Positions 13,031-26,120 of a stretch of DNA of 64,000 bases are shown piece after piece. The notes beneath the pieces are model-generated. The model did not search any database and had not been told where the DNA came from. It saw only the letters and a program-made list of their open reading frames with translations. Every line of letters begins with the position of its first letter. Within the stretch, counting starts at the first letter, position 1. A program made the position numbers and the translations under genes. This DNA comes from Morella rubra (Eukaryota > Streptophyta > Magnoliopsida > Fagales > Myricaceae), in the NCBI GenBank assembly GCA_003952965.2, contig RXIC02000096.1, forward strand, positions 1 through 64,000, read 5' to 3'.

Positions 13031-13389
13031 GGGAAAATATATTTTTCACCCACGAACTACCATAAGTTTTGCACTTTGCACCCTAAACTACCAATTTTGA
13101 CACATTGCACCCTCTAACTACAATTTTTGAACTTTGCACCCTTTGTCAAATTTTCAGACTAAAATGATATAATACCCTTAACCCATTTTGCATATATTAA
13201 AATATTGTTGTCAATTCATTAATTTCTCAAGGTATTATTGTCAAATGGAGGGTGTAAAGTGTTTAATATTAGTAGTTGGAGGGTGTAATGTGTCAAAGTG
13301 GGTAGTTTAGGGTGCAATATCTTAAAGATGGTAATTTGGTGCAATGGTCACTACCCCGATAATTTGTGTGTGAAAAATGTATTTTCTCC
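13031..13389. mobile_element. Mutator-type MITE with 9-bp target duplication
   Basis: A 359-bp element with long terminal inverted repeats. The left end gggaaaatatatttttcac pairs with the right end, whose reverse complement begins ggagaaaatacatttttcac. The similarity continues inward for roughly 80-100 bp, including blocks with gcaccctaaactacc. It is flanked by the identical 9-mer ttatttata at 13022-13030 and 13390-13398. A 9-bp duplication is characteristic of Mutator-like elements. There is no coding capacity, so it is non-autonomous. Confidence 0.88.
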
Positions 13390-13688
13390 TTATTTATATG
13401 TAATGGCCCTTACTAACTTCGTCCCTCACGTATAAATGTATAAGTGAGTATGGTTGCATTCATGTAAATGGGTGGTTTATGAGTTAAAGAAGAAGATCTT
13501 AGAAAATATGACCTAAAACTTGAAATAAATAAATCAGTAATTAATGTACTCTTGTCTATTTAAAGTATGAAAGAGCTATTTAGCCATTTAGAATTGGTGG
13601 CGGCTGTTTGGCAAACTGGAAAGAGCATTTGAGATATGAAACTTCGAAATAAGGTCATGTGTCCTCCTAATTTGTAGTTGCTATATTT

Positions 13689-13881
13689 AGGTCATGTTTG
13701 AGTGTTAAAATTGTGAGGAAATTAAAATTTTAGGATATTAAATTGGTGAAAAAGTGAAGAAGAAATTATTTGAATGAATTTTTTATATTTATTATAGTGA
13801 AAAGTAATAATTTGATGAGAAGAGAAAGATTATATTGTAATTATTTTATTGTGTTAAAATTTTAGTAAACAAATACAACCT
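13689..13881. mobile_element. AT-rich MITE-like inverted repeat
   Basis: The left end aggtcatgtttg and the reverse complement of the right end (aggttgtatttg) match at 9 of 12 bases, with further AT-rich similarity inward around ttaaaattttag. The interior resembles the element in the RecQ intron at 21463-21649, for example a shared atttgaatgaatttttt stretch. The target duplication is not clear. Confidence 0.5.
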
Positions 13882-14468
13882 TAATTTTATAAAGAGTGGT
13901 GATTGTTACGGAAAGTGAAACCAATATTTATAATCGTAACGGTGAATTATATTTATAACCTACCGAGTTGCAGAACACATTGTGAAAAACAAAGTATATT
14001 ATTCAAGAAAAAAAATATCAAAATTAGACGATATCATATTTACTTTATACATAGTTGAAGAATATAAAAAGACACTATTGCCTATTGTTAGATTTCCTTT
14101 ATTTTTTATTTTTGTAAACGCATTTTACCATGATTAAGAAACATAAAATTAGAAAATATGACATGACACGTAAAACCTAGGCCATAAATATATACTTGGA
14201 GTCTTGGACACTCAAAAGTGTGAAGCTTTTCAAGTATGAGATTTTTTTTTTTTTAAAAAAAGAGAAATATGTTGCATTCTGTGAAAACTTTATTGGGCCT
14301 TTGTCTAAGCCCCTAGAAAGTTGGGCTTAAATCCCTGATGCTGTGAAAACCACCAAATTTCCAGCATACGACGTCGCTTGTATCTGGAGTGCAAACCGTA
14401 ACGTACACGGTACATTCGCCCAACCTTGTCCTCCCTGCAAAACTCTGAAATTTCTCCCCAATTCAAAG

Positions 14469-14490
14469 TTTCGCGCGGTCTGGCGGGAAA
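14469..14490. promoter_or_regulatory. Paired E2F-like sites at the 5' end of the RecQ gene
   Basis: TTTCGCGC at 14469-14476 and GGCGGGAAA at 14482-14490 (reverse complement TTTCCCGCC) both match the E2F consensus TTTSSCGS. They lie just upstream of, or within, the untranslated first exon of the helicase gene. E2F sites are typical of plant S-phase and DNA-repair genes. The assignment rests on motif matching alone. Confidence 0.6.
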
Positions 14491-15713
14491 CTCCAACGCA
14501 TAGGTCAGAACTCTCTCCCTCTAAATCTCTCCGTGTGGTGTGGTGTGGTGTTTGTTTCAAATTTTCTGATTGCATTGCTGATCGAAGTGGTCGGGGTAAA
14601 TGCCATGGTAATACTTTCCCCATATATATTTGTCGAAGGTTTTATTCTTTTCTGTGGGTCTTACGTTGCTTTTTTGAATAATTTTCTGTTTTTGTCTGCC
14701 TTTTATTATGTTTGACGAATCAAAATTAGAAGGGTTGACTAACTAGAAATGGGAATGGATGACATTTTTCACGTGACAACATTGTTTGTTCACTGAGATA
14801 ATGAAGGAGAGGAAAAGGTTGAATCTAACGGAAAACATGGAAAAGGTAACGAGAACAGTTGGAACTACTGAAGACACGACAACCCTATACTTTTCCCTAT
14901 CCAAGACTTTGGGAAGATCACTAGAGTGTTTTTATTCGGGAGTTTGCGTTTTCCTTGGTCAGATGTATATGGTTTGTTGAGTTGAATTTTCGAATGGGGT
15001 TTGGCTGACTCTACGTTTGGTTGCTGCGAAAGTAGGGAAAAGAGAAGGATCAGAATCTTATATCTTTGTTTTACTGTTTTAATGCATTCAAGAAAATTAA
15101 ACAACAGAACTTGATCTTGCAAAGAGTGGATTGTGCTTTATACGTATATTTTCTTTTATGCGTGCCTCAAAATAAAAATAAAAAATCGACCACTTGCGGT
15201 TAAATCTCCTGCCTTCGGGTTTTTGAGTCTAATTTGCTGCTTTATGTCCTCCACGGCCATGGTTAGGTCCGCAGATTAGTAGGCCTCAATATCCCACTTA
15301 GTCATTCATTTGAAAGTGGTAGGTTTTAAGGTTAATCTTATTTATTTTTAGTGTTTAAAACCTTTTGTAATGAATTTCAAGTTCTGTTCAAGTTTCTGGA
15401 AAATTAGTTCGTGTCTTATCTTTGAGATTTCCCTAAACTCTTCTCCAATTGATTCCTTTTCTGCAATTACTTTTTTCATTCCCCTGACTGTATAATTTCT
15501 TGCAAAGACTAAAGATTAGGACTAAGACAGCGTTGTTTTTGGTAATGTTTTTAGAGGGTGATTGAGAATTCTACGGCTATGAATTTTCAATTGCCTTACT
15601 TTCATAAGAAGTCGTTGGAATCAAACACCTGATATGTTAGGGTTTGTATATGGAGCTGGACAAACATTTCAGGCAATTGACTTTAGGTTTCTAATTCTTC
15701 CTCAGATTATATC
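14491..15713 (+). other. 5' UTR and 5'-UTR intron of the RecQ gene
   Basis: A CT- and GT-rich leader follows the E2F-like sites. Plausible donors are at about 14597 (gtaaat) and 14608 (gtaata), and an acceptor ending ttcctcag lies at 15696-15705, nine bases before the ATG. This suggests a ~1.1-kb intron in the 5' UTR. No supported protein-coding frame lies inside. Confidence 0.5.
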
Positions 15714-18700
15714 ATGGATGGCAAGGACACATCCTCCACTCAAGTCATTGAGAAACTGATTGAAATGGGATTTGAGAATTTCACTGTCAAAGAAGCTGTA
15801 GAAGCAATGGGCCCATCATTTGATGCTGCACTGGAATATATTTTGAATGGTGAGGGCCCATCAAGTAGTTCTAGATGTTCCATGCGCGATAAAGAGGCTC
15901 TACCAAAGAGAACCTTGTCCTCCTTGTGTCCTTCAAGTGAAACACGACAGTCTAGCATACTGGACCATTTCCAATCCATAGGTAAACCTAAACGAAGAAG
16001 GGTGGATGTCCTGCCTAATGTGTTGTATGGATCGAATGTATTGCCTTCTCACTCAGATGAACATAAACATATTTCTGGTACTGGTTGTGACCTCAAATCT
16101 GAGTTAGAACCATTTCCAGTTGATTGCACTCAGGAGTTGGACATTAGATCTGATTGGGAGAAGAAAGTTATCACTCTCTTGCAAAAGCATTTTGGCTATT
16201 CACACTTGAAGAATTTCCAAAAGGAAGCATTGACTGCTTGGTTAGCTCACCAAGATTGCCTTGTTCTTGCCGCAACAGGGTCTGGTAGAATTCATTTGTT
16301 TTATGTGTCTGTATCTCTTGTTGTTCTTTTGGTTGCTGCAAAATAATTGAACATAATTACCTTTCTACAGGAAAATCATTGTGTTTTCAAATTCCAGCAT
16401 TATTAACAGGGAAAGTTGTAGTGGTCATTTCACCCCTGATTAGCTTGATGCATGATCAATGCTTAAAACTGGCAAAGCACGGAGTCTCTGCTTGCTTTCT
16501 TGGATCTGGGCAACCTGACAGCACTGTGGAACAGAAAGCAATGAGAGGCATGTATGACATAATATATGTTTGCCCAGAGACCGTTTTAAGGTAAAAGTTT
16601 TATACTATGTTGTGTTTTGACGAGGCTGAAGATTCCCTTCTCTTTTAAGAGAACATACAATCTATACTCTGCAGATTGATTAAATCACTACAGAGGCTTG
16701 CAGAAAGTCGTGGCATTGCTTTATTTGCAATTGATGAAGTCCATTGTGTTTCCAAGTGGGGCCATGGTTTTCGACCTGATTACAGGTTTGTCCTTTCCCT
16801 CTCATCCAGATGTTTTCTTTGTCTTTTCAGCTGCAGTGATTGGATTTAATTGTAAATATTGCATATAATTGTTTGACTACTGTTGTAGAGAGATAGCCAG
16901 GGATGTATGGGGTGCCTTGCCCCCTAACCCTCATCCCCGTTGGCTGCCCCCTCTCCGAAAACAAAAGAAACAAGATTAACTTTTCACCTTTGTTCCTGCA
17001 TACAAACAACAGTAGTGACTCAGACATGCATGTGGTTCACATAAAAGGAAAATGAGACTGTTGCAATTAATCCAACCTAGAATACCCCGCTTACATATTT
17101 CTTTAATAAGATAACGAGTACCATATCTACTTAGATTCAATTTGGTTCTGTTTATACCTATTGTTACTCGGTTATGTTCACTCCTTTTAGGTTCATCAAC
17201 TTAGTTCCTGTACTATATGATCAGATTTGTCATAACTAATTGACTTAAAAGTTCTAATGTTTCAGGAGATTATCTGTGTTGCGAGAGAACTTCAGTGCTT
17301 GCAATTTAAAATTCTTACAATTTGATATACCACTGATGGCATTGACCGCTACTGCCACAGTACGGGTTCAAGAAGACATTCTTAAGTCGTTGTGCTTGTC
17401 AAAGGAAACGAAGATTGTGCTTACTTCATTTTTCCGGCCAAATCTTAGGTTTTCGGTGAGGATTTTTTGTTTATTTTTTATATGGTTTCGCAAGGGGAAA
17501 AATCCTAGAGTTCCCAGATGACCTATTGGATTATTATTTGATCAAACTTTTTAGTTTTTCTTTTCTTCTTTTTTCAGTTGACTTCTATATCATGTGTTCC
17601 CTCTTACTACAAAAAAATCTATATCTGTTATTAAAGCTCTCTACAATTTTTTACTTGCTGCTACTTACAGGTAAAACATAGTAGAACATCTTCACAATCA
17701 TCCTATGAGAAGGATTTCCGCGAACTGATAGACATTTATGTCAGAAAGAGAAAGACAAGGGATAAGAAACAGACTATAATGGCACAAGAAGTGGATGATG
17801 TATCTGATGTTTCTGATCATACTAGCTTATCTGAGGCAGATGAAACTTCTCCAAATGATTTGGACGACGTTGAGGATTCTTGTTCTGACAGAAATGATGG
17901 TGAAGTGTATTCAACAAAGGAAAATGGTTCAACAGCTTCAACAGGAAAAGAAATGTCAGTCGAATATTTGGAAAATGATGTTGACATCTTTGAGGGTGTG
18001 GATGATTGGGATGGTACCTGTTTTATCTAATGTGTTGTGATTACCTTATTTCATCTTCTATTCTTATGCTTGGTTGTTTTGGTTAATAGATAGTGTAATA
18101 AGTAAACTCAAACTGGAAAGAAATTTCAAGAAGAAAATGATTAACTTTGCTTTATGACCACACATCCAATAGTGTTGAAAATTAATGACTTTTTGTTCAA
18201 GGTTTTGATCACTTTGATTCTTGCAGTTGCCTTTGGTGAATTCTCTGGACAATCTCTTCGTGGATGCTGGGATTTGACTGGGCTATCAGAGACAGTCAAT
18301 CTACCAAATAAACCTGAAGAAAGACAAAGGCTTCTGCATGAGCCTTTAGAGCAAGGACCAACCATTATATATGTTCCTACTAGAAAAGAGACATTGAGCG
18401 TCACAAAACATCTTTGTAGGTTCGGTGTAAAGGCGGCTGCTTATAATGCTTCCGTATGTGATTACTCTTAAGTGTAATTATATGCATAGTAATTTAATAT
18501 TGTTACTTGGTTCTGTCTAATGTGGTCAGCTATTTGTGTCTGTTCACTAAGGCAACCGCTTTGCTTGATAGGAGTTCTTTGTCAGTAACAAGTGGTTTCC
18601 AAAACATTTTTCTTGTGGCCAAAAGTTGATTTTTATTTGGAGGTGTTATTACAATTTACTGGAAAAGTGGGTATATATCTGCATTAACAAGTGAACAGCG

Positions 18701-21700
18701 TTACTTATTTTTCATGTACTTTTGAGCCTTGCATTCTAATGATTGCATTTTTTTTATTGCTGTAATTGTGATGCTGTTCATCTCGTTACATTCTCTCCCT
18801 TAGTATGTTGATTATATACTTTTACAATTAGGACTCTCTCTCTCTCATTACATTCTCTCTTTGTTGTGCGATTGATATGAGCTTGTTCATCTTCCCAGTT
18901 GCCAAAATCACATTTAAGGCAGGTTCACAAGGAATTTCACAAAAACACTTTAGAGGTATGGACTTTCATTCTTCATGAAAAAGTCAGGATTGTTTTCTCT
19001 GTCTACTGATGTCATCTTTAACCAGTCTCTGGATTCTTATCGCTATGAGCTTTAGCTCAAATAATACCTCCTCTCTCTCCAAGAACGAGGTGGAGATTGA
19101 AGTCATGGATTCAACATTCAGTAGGCATATGTGATAGAAAAAAGAACTATTTTTTCATATATATACTGAGTTTGATGTTGTGCCATTGGGATATTCTGAG
19201 GCATATTGTACATAAATGCATGCAATTCGTACCATAATTTTTAAATTGATTTTCTAAGAAAAAAGAGGTATTTATGTATGTCTTTGCTCAATTTAGGATC
19301 AACTTGTAGTCCAAATCTAAACTTAGGATATTACTTTAGAGCATAAATATTGCCTATATAGCTTTGTATTAAGTACTTCTATGCTGTGTTCATAACATCC
19401 GATGGTGAGACTTTCTTAAATTATTTCAATCTTGTTGTGGCAAGAATATTTGATGTAAAATAAAAGTAAGAGTTGTCCATTTTAGATATCGTTTTTCTGC
19501 TTTTTAATACGTTATTTAATAAATTGAACGTCCATTGACTCCCATTTGAAATCAACTTCATCAAGAGAGATTGTAGATGCCTGACATCTGAATTCCATAT
19601 GAGTTCGTGGGAACTAAATTACCATCCCTATGAATGCTATATATGTCTACACAACATTCTTTCTTATTTCTCTCGCAAGAATGACATGGACATTGGAAAT
19701 TCCATGTGTACTCGACCATATTTAGTGCTCACCTGCAGATTGTTGTTGCAACAATTGCTTTTGGGATGGGAATTGACAAGTCAAATGTCCGAAGAATCAT
19801 TCACTACGGTTGGCCACAGGTGATCTTTGTAGTTTGTATTTGTGCAATGTTTTCTGGTTTTTACCCTTCTTTTTCAGTTGGCTTATGTGCTAATTGTGGT
19901 GCGTCACTAATTAGGAAAATATTCAATCTGGAAACTTGCATGTCTTGTGCCTGGAAAATTTGCGCTTGATACTTTGATCTTCAGTTATTTGGTAAAGGGA
20001 GCTTCTTCTAACAGTGATCCTTGCAGAGTTTGGAGGCATATTATCAGGAAGCAGGTCGAGCTGGCAGGGATGGAAAATTAGCAGATTGCAGTAGGTTCAT
20101 CCTTTTTCTGCGGATTTTGTGTGTGTTGTTACATATACTGGAAAATCAAAGCATATTTTTTCCATTTGTTAAGGATCCCACACGCTTTTTCTTCGTTTCA
20201 TATAACGCCTCTATATTGAACTCTTTATACTGCTTTTGGGAAAATTGTTTGTGTTGTGAAGTCCAAATAATCAAATAGGGTGCTATAAACTATTGCGGTG
20301 CAAATTCAAGTTGTGGTGTTCATCATTAGTACTATTAAAAAGGTATATAAATTGTGTTATGTTTTCTCCAAGCAGCTCTATATGCAAACCTAACACGAGT
20401 ACCATCACTCTTGCCAAGTAAAAGAAGCGAAGATCAAACAAAACAAGCATATAAAATGCTGTCTGACTGCTTCAGGTTAATGTTAAATGCATTTTCTTGC
20501 AGCCATGTTTATTTTCTCTGTCTTGAGCGTCTTATTTGTGATTACTGTGACAAACTTTCAGATATGGCATGAATACTTCTCGCTGTCGGGCGAAGACACT
20601 TGTGGAGTATTTTGGGGAGGATCTAATTGAGAAGTGTCTCTTGTACGTAATTCTTCATTTATATTTTGGGAATTTTTCTAATTCTATTTTGTGGTATAAT
20701 TTTTGTAGTAGGAATCCTTTAAAGGTTAAACTATACTTATGATGTCTTGACTAGTAAGCAATAAATCTGCTACATTTCCTTGATTGGCAACCCTTTCTCT
20801 AATTAGGTTCTAAATTGTGTAGTAGTATCTTCTAATATGCAGGTGTGATGTGTGTGTTGATGGACCACCTGAAAGACAAAAATTGAGAGAGGAGGCAGAT
20901 GTCTTGATGCAGGTTATTGCTGCTCATCATGTAAGTAACTATGTAAATCTATGAATAGTCCAAATCTGTGTTTCATTACTTGTCATAGATATTTGGCTTT
21001 AGCTTGCAATATGTTTGTTGTCTATGCTGATATATACATACTCAATTTGTAGATGTATGAGTGTACCAATATATAAAATACTTGTATGTTTGTGCACTTG
21101 TTAACTCATCAGTTATTCCAAGAGCTTAAGTGGATTGCAAAATGAAAATCTGATTATATTGTTGATACTCTGCTATTCTTAATCATATATGGGTCTAGAC
21201 TATCCTTTAATGAGTGGGGCTCAACGCGTGAATTCTTTTAGTAGAATGGGAAGTATACCACGGAGCCAAGGTTTGAGTACAGACGATTGCTCAGCTCTCA
21301 TATAAAATTACTAGTTATCTTAGAAGTTTAGATTGATAGTAAAGAGTGAAGTTAATCATTTACTTGATACTATAATGCAATTACCCAACAAAAAGAATAT
21401 TTGTATGCATATTTATGATTTTTTTTTTTGATAAGTACATACTTATGAATATTTATGAATACTAGGTGGTGTTTGCAAACCAAAATTTTGGAATGGCTAA
21501 AATTTTGGTTTATGGGAACTGATGAGAGATGATTTGAATGAATTTTTTTTGTTTATTGTAATGGAAATAGATGATTTGATGGGGAGAGGAATTATTTTAT
21601 TAGACCAAAATTTTGAGATGACCAAATATTTGGGACACAACACCACCTAAGTAGTTGATGGACATAAGATGTGTTTATGGAAAGAGGATTGTCACAAGTG

Positions 21701-22995
21701 TGATTATTGTGAAAATGAGATGTGTGTTAATTTCCAGGAGAAGACCAGTTATCCAGAAATGCCAAACCTCAGAATGCTTGTCCGTAAAATAAGGGAGCAG
21801 GTGACACTAAATCTACCTTTCTCTATCTCTCTCTTGCTCTTTGGCTCTCTACTTGGAAAGACATGGTGTCAGATTTTGTATGGTTTTTAAGACGTTTCTA
21901 AAGTTCTTGTTATTTGCTTGTTTTTATCCACTTACCATGTGCAGTCTCAAAAATTTGTGGCAACTGATCTGCTATGGTGGCGAGGTCTTGCGCGAATAAT
22001 GGAAGATAAAGGGTTCATCCGAGAGGTAGACGACAAGGTATAGAATCAGGATGCATACTTTGTTTTCCAATTGATGTTTTTAGTTTATATATATGCTCAG
22101 GGGAGTGGCAACACCTTCAGAAGTCTTATTCCCAGGAAATTCCATGAACACCTAGGCTAGCTAACTTCTGGGTTTTGGCCCAGTTTTTCACCAGCTGCTG
22201 GTCCAAGAGACCCCGGCATTTTGACTGGCAGAATATAGAGCAAGTCTGGTCTTCTAAGTTGTTGTGGACTCCAGCTATTTCTATGCACACTCTTGCAATG
22301 ATGTAATTCCTTTGGATTTGAATTATATGGGGATCAAGTACTTGGTGGTGGATCTCATGCAAGGGCATTGATTATTACATTTTAGAGCTATTTGACAAAC
22401 CAAAATAAGCAGTTCAGCTTCGTAAATGTCCTTCCCTTGCACCATCCAAGTAGTGCTGGAATAGTTAAATGCTCAGCTCACTTGACAATGTATTAGGAAG
22501 TATCATGGGCATGGTGTTGTGTCTATTTGTGCAAACGGTATTCCCTTTTTGTGCCCATATTCGTATGTGAATATTCGTGTGCTTGCGTGTTCCTAGCCCT
22601 TGTGTGCCTCTTGTTAACTGCATTGTCTTGTGCAGATCCAAGTTCAGATTAAATACCCAGAGCCAACAAAACTGGGCCTGGAATATTTGCAATCCGAAAG
22701 GGAGCAATCTTTTGATGTTTATCCAGAAGCAGACATGCTGCTCTCAGCGAGCAAGAGCAAATCTTTTTCAACTTTCACAGAATGGGGAAAAGGCTGGGCA
22801 GATCCTGAGATCCGTCGCCAGCGCTTAGAAAGGATGCAAGCACGACCAAATAGAAAGCCAGATTGGTCACGTGGGCCACGGAAACGAAACTCTCGAGCAC
22901 CGCGAAACTCACGGAGTAGAAAACCAGGTAAACGCAACCCAGATGTGAGTACTGTGCGAGGAAGGATAGAGGCAAAACTCTCAAAACATAAGTGA
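15714..22995 (+). CDS. RECQSIM: RecQ-family DNA helicase, RecQsim-like, with N-terminal UBA domain
   Basis: 3'-5' DNA helicase of recombination and repair, expected in the nucleus. Fifteen exons join in frame to about 882 residues: 15714-16284, 16371-16590, 16675-16785, 17266-17455, 17671-18013, 18227-18453, 18899-18955, 19739-19819, 20027-20090, 20376-20475, 20562-20642, 20843-20930, 21738-21800, 21945-22037, 22636-22995. A UBA-like domain spans residues ~9-47. Walker A is AATGSGKS (K192), the Walker B box is DEVH (284-287), motif V is [11 protein letters not shown] (~577-587) and motif VI is [10 protein letters not shown] (607-616). A cysteine set ending CLLCDVC suits the RecQ zinc subdomain. 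A ~114-residue acidic, Ser/Asp-rich insertion (365-478) splits the helicase core between motifs III and IV, the hallmark of the plant SIM type. The C-terminus is basic ([18 protein letters not shown]). All splice phases agree. Confidence 0.92.
21463..21649. mobile_element. MITE in RecQ intron 12
   Basis: A 187-bp element bounded by taggtggtgtt and its exact inverse aacaccaccta, with inner similarity around accaaaattttg on both arms. TA lies at both tips, so either TA is the target duplication (mariner-like) or it belongs to the inverted repeat. It is intronic and does not touch the splice sites at 20930 and 21738. Confidence 0.75.
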
Positions 22996-25900
22996 CGGAG
23001 GCTTTTGAACTTTCTGAGGTATCTAAGGTATGTACTGAATGTACGATTGGGTTGTTTTGATCTTTCCATATCACCTGTCGAAATTTCAAAAAGCAGGGTT
23101 TTGTTCATTAGTGTTCTAGTACTAGTAAAGCACGGATCACATCTCGTATCAGTTACGGACGACTAAATCTTAAAAATTATAGAACTCTTCTCGATTGAGT
23201 TGAAGCAAAAATTTGTATTGTTAGTACCTGAACGGGCAATGAGGATGGATTTACAAATCAGTGTTCATCAGCGGGTTGATTAACATTTTGATTTGCTATT
23301 GCAATCAAGAACTCAGACACTCCACTTCAATTGCAAATTCTTGTATGTTTTTATATGCGTTCAGAACAATTCAAGTTGACACTCAAAGGTGAGAGGGCCT
23401 TTGTCATCATTTTATTTTTGGAAGCTTTTCTACTGCAGCAATCGGTTCAAGTTTTCTGGTGACAGTCAGTGAGAACAACACTTTGTAAAGAACCCAGCTT
23501 GCTTGTCGTTTTGTTTGATTAAGCAAGTGAGGGTGGTCAAGATAACAAGAGGAAAGACAGCAAAGGATTTATAATACAAAATGGTTAATAAAGAGTGATA
23601 AGAATTCTCAACCCAAGATGTTAGAAGTAACAAAATATATGGCTGCTAGAGCTGCTATTTTTGGAGTTGCTGCTACTATTGGAAATGTATGTAGTTCTTT
23701 GTTCCTCTCAATGTGAAATCTATCACAGGCTAGACAATCATTTGGGTACGCCGTTTTACATTTTGATCCGTAGTAATAGCAGCTTCTGCATAAAAATGGG
23801 AGGGTTTCCACCCCACACCCATCGCATCTGCATTTTAATCGACGGTTGAGGTTAAAGGTTTAATAAAGAAAGCACCTTTATGATATAAGAAACTAAAAGG
23901 TGGACCACAAGGGATGGTATCCAATTTGGTGTCTTAGGTTTTAGATTTACAAGGAATAAAGAATCGTTAGATTAAAGGCATTTAGGAATTCCTCAAAATT
24001 GGCTTCGTGGAAAAACAAAAAGCTATTTGCGGATATAATAATAGAATATTAAGCGTGAATTATGCTTTTGGAAGAAATTGATTTTATTATTTAAATTATA
24101 TTCTTTAACACTTTCTTTTAAGTGTGGGTTGTATTCTTTTTAATTGATAAGTTCAACCACGTATAGTATTTAATTAAAATGAGGTAAAGTGCAGAATCAG
24201 GTTAAACTCATAATCATAACTTTGATATCATGTGAATTTAGTACTTATCTTAAAAGCTTGATATAAAAGAAAGAGATATTTTTTATTATTTGAATTATAT
24301 TTTTTAACATTAAAATAAATGTATCTGATAAAATAAATATTTCATAAAACCGAGTCAAACTGTCCATGAAGTTTCAGAGAACATGTTCGTTGCCTCCATA
24401 ATCTCTAAAAATCCGGTTTTTAAAATTGTAGCAGATGCAGCTGCTTTATTTTAATTGTTAGAGTGATTATGGTCGCGTGATGGATCTCCCACCACTCTGT
24501 ACTTTTTTAATATTTTGTGTTAGGTTCTTTTTGTATGATCACTTAATATTAGATCAAAAACTTACTAGAATTCTATTGTTTTTTTTTTGGATAAAAAAGA
24601 TGAATCTCAAGGCCTTTTCATGTGTACTGTGCTCGAATGTACTTGACCTAGTTTTAACGCACTAGAGATAATGCATCGGGCAATGCGTGTAGTGGCCCCT
24701 CACCGCATGTATCAGGTAAGTTGTTGGAAGAATTTTGTGATTTTGACTTAGAGTTTGTTTGTTTTTTTTACATTCTAAGAATTTTTTAAATCCTTAGAAT
24801 ATACAAAACGAACATGTTTTTTAACATCACCTAAAAACAACTACAGCACGCATACAATAAATTTAACATCACCTAAAAATTCTCAAAACACAAAAAATTC
24901 TCAAAAAATATACTAACTGAACATCTTCTTAGTTCTAACATTTGATAACTTTAACTCCCTTACCATCTCGCTCAAGCCATAAGGAGCTAAAAATTCTGAT
25001 TTTGGCATATCATAGAGCACAAGTAGGAAAAAAAAAACTGAAATTGGATCTTGAAAAGAATATCCGCAAAAGCACAAGTTTCTTTCAACGTTTGATTTGC
25101 ATGGAGGGGTAAGAAATAATCAAGTAAAATGACTTTTCATAGCCAAACTCCCTCCTTACTCTCTAGCTTTTCACTTGGCCAAATTTCCTTGTGAGAATCA
25201 ACCACCCCCGCGAACAACGGTGGAACTAGGTTTTTAAGTGGCTTAGGATAATATTTGTATCCCAAAATTTAGGTAAAAAATTCATAATAAAATACTTATA
25301 AATTAACTTCTTTATTCCATCAAATCATCTATTTTCATTACAAATAAATATAAAAAAAAATTCAAAATATTCTATCTCTTTACTTTTTCACTACTTTCGA
25401 TGAATCAAAGTTTTGTAGACAAACACTACCAATGAAAACGACAAAATATGAATCACTAAATTATTTGACATGTATGTCTTTGTTGAGCACTTATGGCATG
25501 GTTTTATTTATTTGTATCAAATAATTTTAAAATCTAAGGGCATATTCATTTGTAAAAGTATTTTAGGATATAATGTATTCAACAAAATTCATAAAATGAA
25601 ATAAATGAACATCTAAAATCTCAAAAAATCTTACACAAACACCAATAACTTTTCAAAAAAAAAATCCAACAAATCTTCTCTCTCTATACTTTTTTCACTA
25701 ACTCCAATACTTTTTTATTAAAAAATTACATCAAATCATCTCTCTTACACTTTTTACAAATTCCAATAAAAATTAAATATCTTTACAAATTTTACACAAA
25801 AACTATAAAGCTCTAATCTACATAAATATTTACAATTCCATCTAAAATCTTACAAATTATAGAATTCTTTACAAAACCAACATCCGTGAGATTCTTTACA

Positions 25901-26049
25901 AATTTTAGACCTTGTGGCCGTGAAATATTATTAAAATTTAAGGATAATATTTGCTAGGCTAACGGCAGTGAGAGAGTGCTAATCTGGTCAAAGTCTTTTT
26001 TCTTAAACTACACATGATTAATACAAATAGTAGGTAGACGGTCAAGAAA
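22996..26049. other. RecQ 3' flank and repeat-rich intergenic DNA
   Basis: Up to about 23400 is probably helicase 3' UTR and downstream flank. The rest is AT-rich. It contains a likely relative of the small MITE family at about 25245-25430 and a further A/T-rich inverted stretch around 25540-25910. I see no gene. Confidence 0.45.
25245..25430. mobile_element. Possible degenerate MITE
   Basis: The left end aggataatatttgtat and the reverse complement of the right end (ggtagtgtttgtcta) resemble each other and the tips of the elements at 13689 and 21463. The interior has the same shape: tcaaatcatctattttcat followed by a pyrimidine-rich tract. No target duplication was confirmed. Confidence 0.35.
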
Positions 26050-26120
26050 GCGCATCTAGTGTAGTGGTATCATAGTACCCTCCCACGGTACTGACCGGGG
26101 TTCGATTCCCCGGATGCGCA
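26050..26120 (+). tRNA. tRNA-Gly (anticodon CCC)
   Basis: A 71-nt cloverleaf. The acceptor stem GCGCATC (26050-26056) pairs with GATGCGC (26113-26119), followed by discriminator A. The D-arm region has TAGTGGT. The anticodon stem GTACC/GGTAC encloses loop CTCCCAC with anticodon CCC at 26082-26084. The T arm is CCGGGGTTCGATTCCCCGG. No intron is seen. Box A- and box B-like internal promoter sequences are present (TAGTGTAGTGG and GGTTCGATTCC). A T-run about 14 bases downstream could end Pol III transcription. Confidence 0.96.

Noticed and set aside
21660..21737. Cys-rich peptide ([12 protein letters not shown]) upstream of RecQ exon 13 as part of the helicase
   Set aside because: Reading it through would bypass a good acceptor at 21736-21737, and joining exon 12 directly to 21738 keeps phase; the zinc cysteines are already supplied by exons 9-12.
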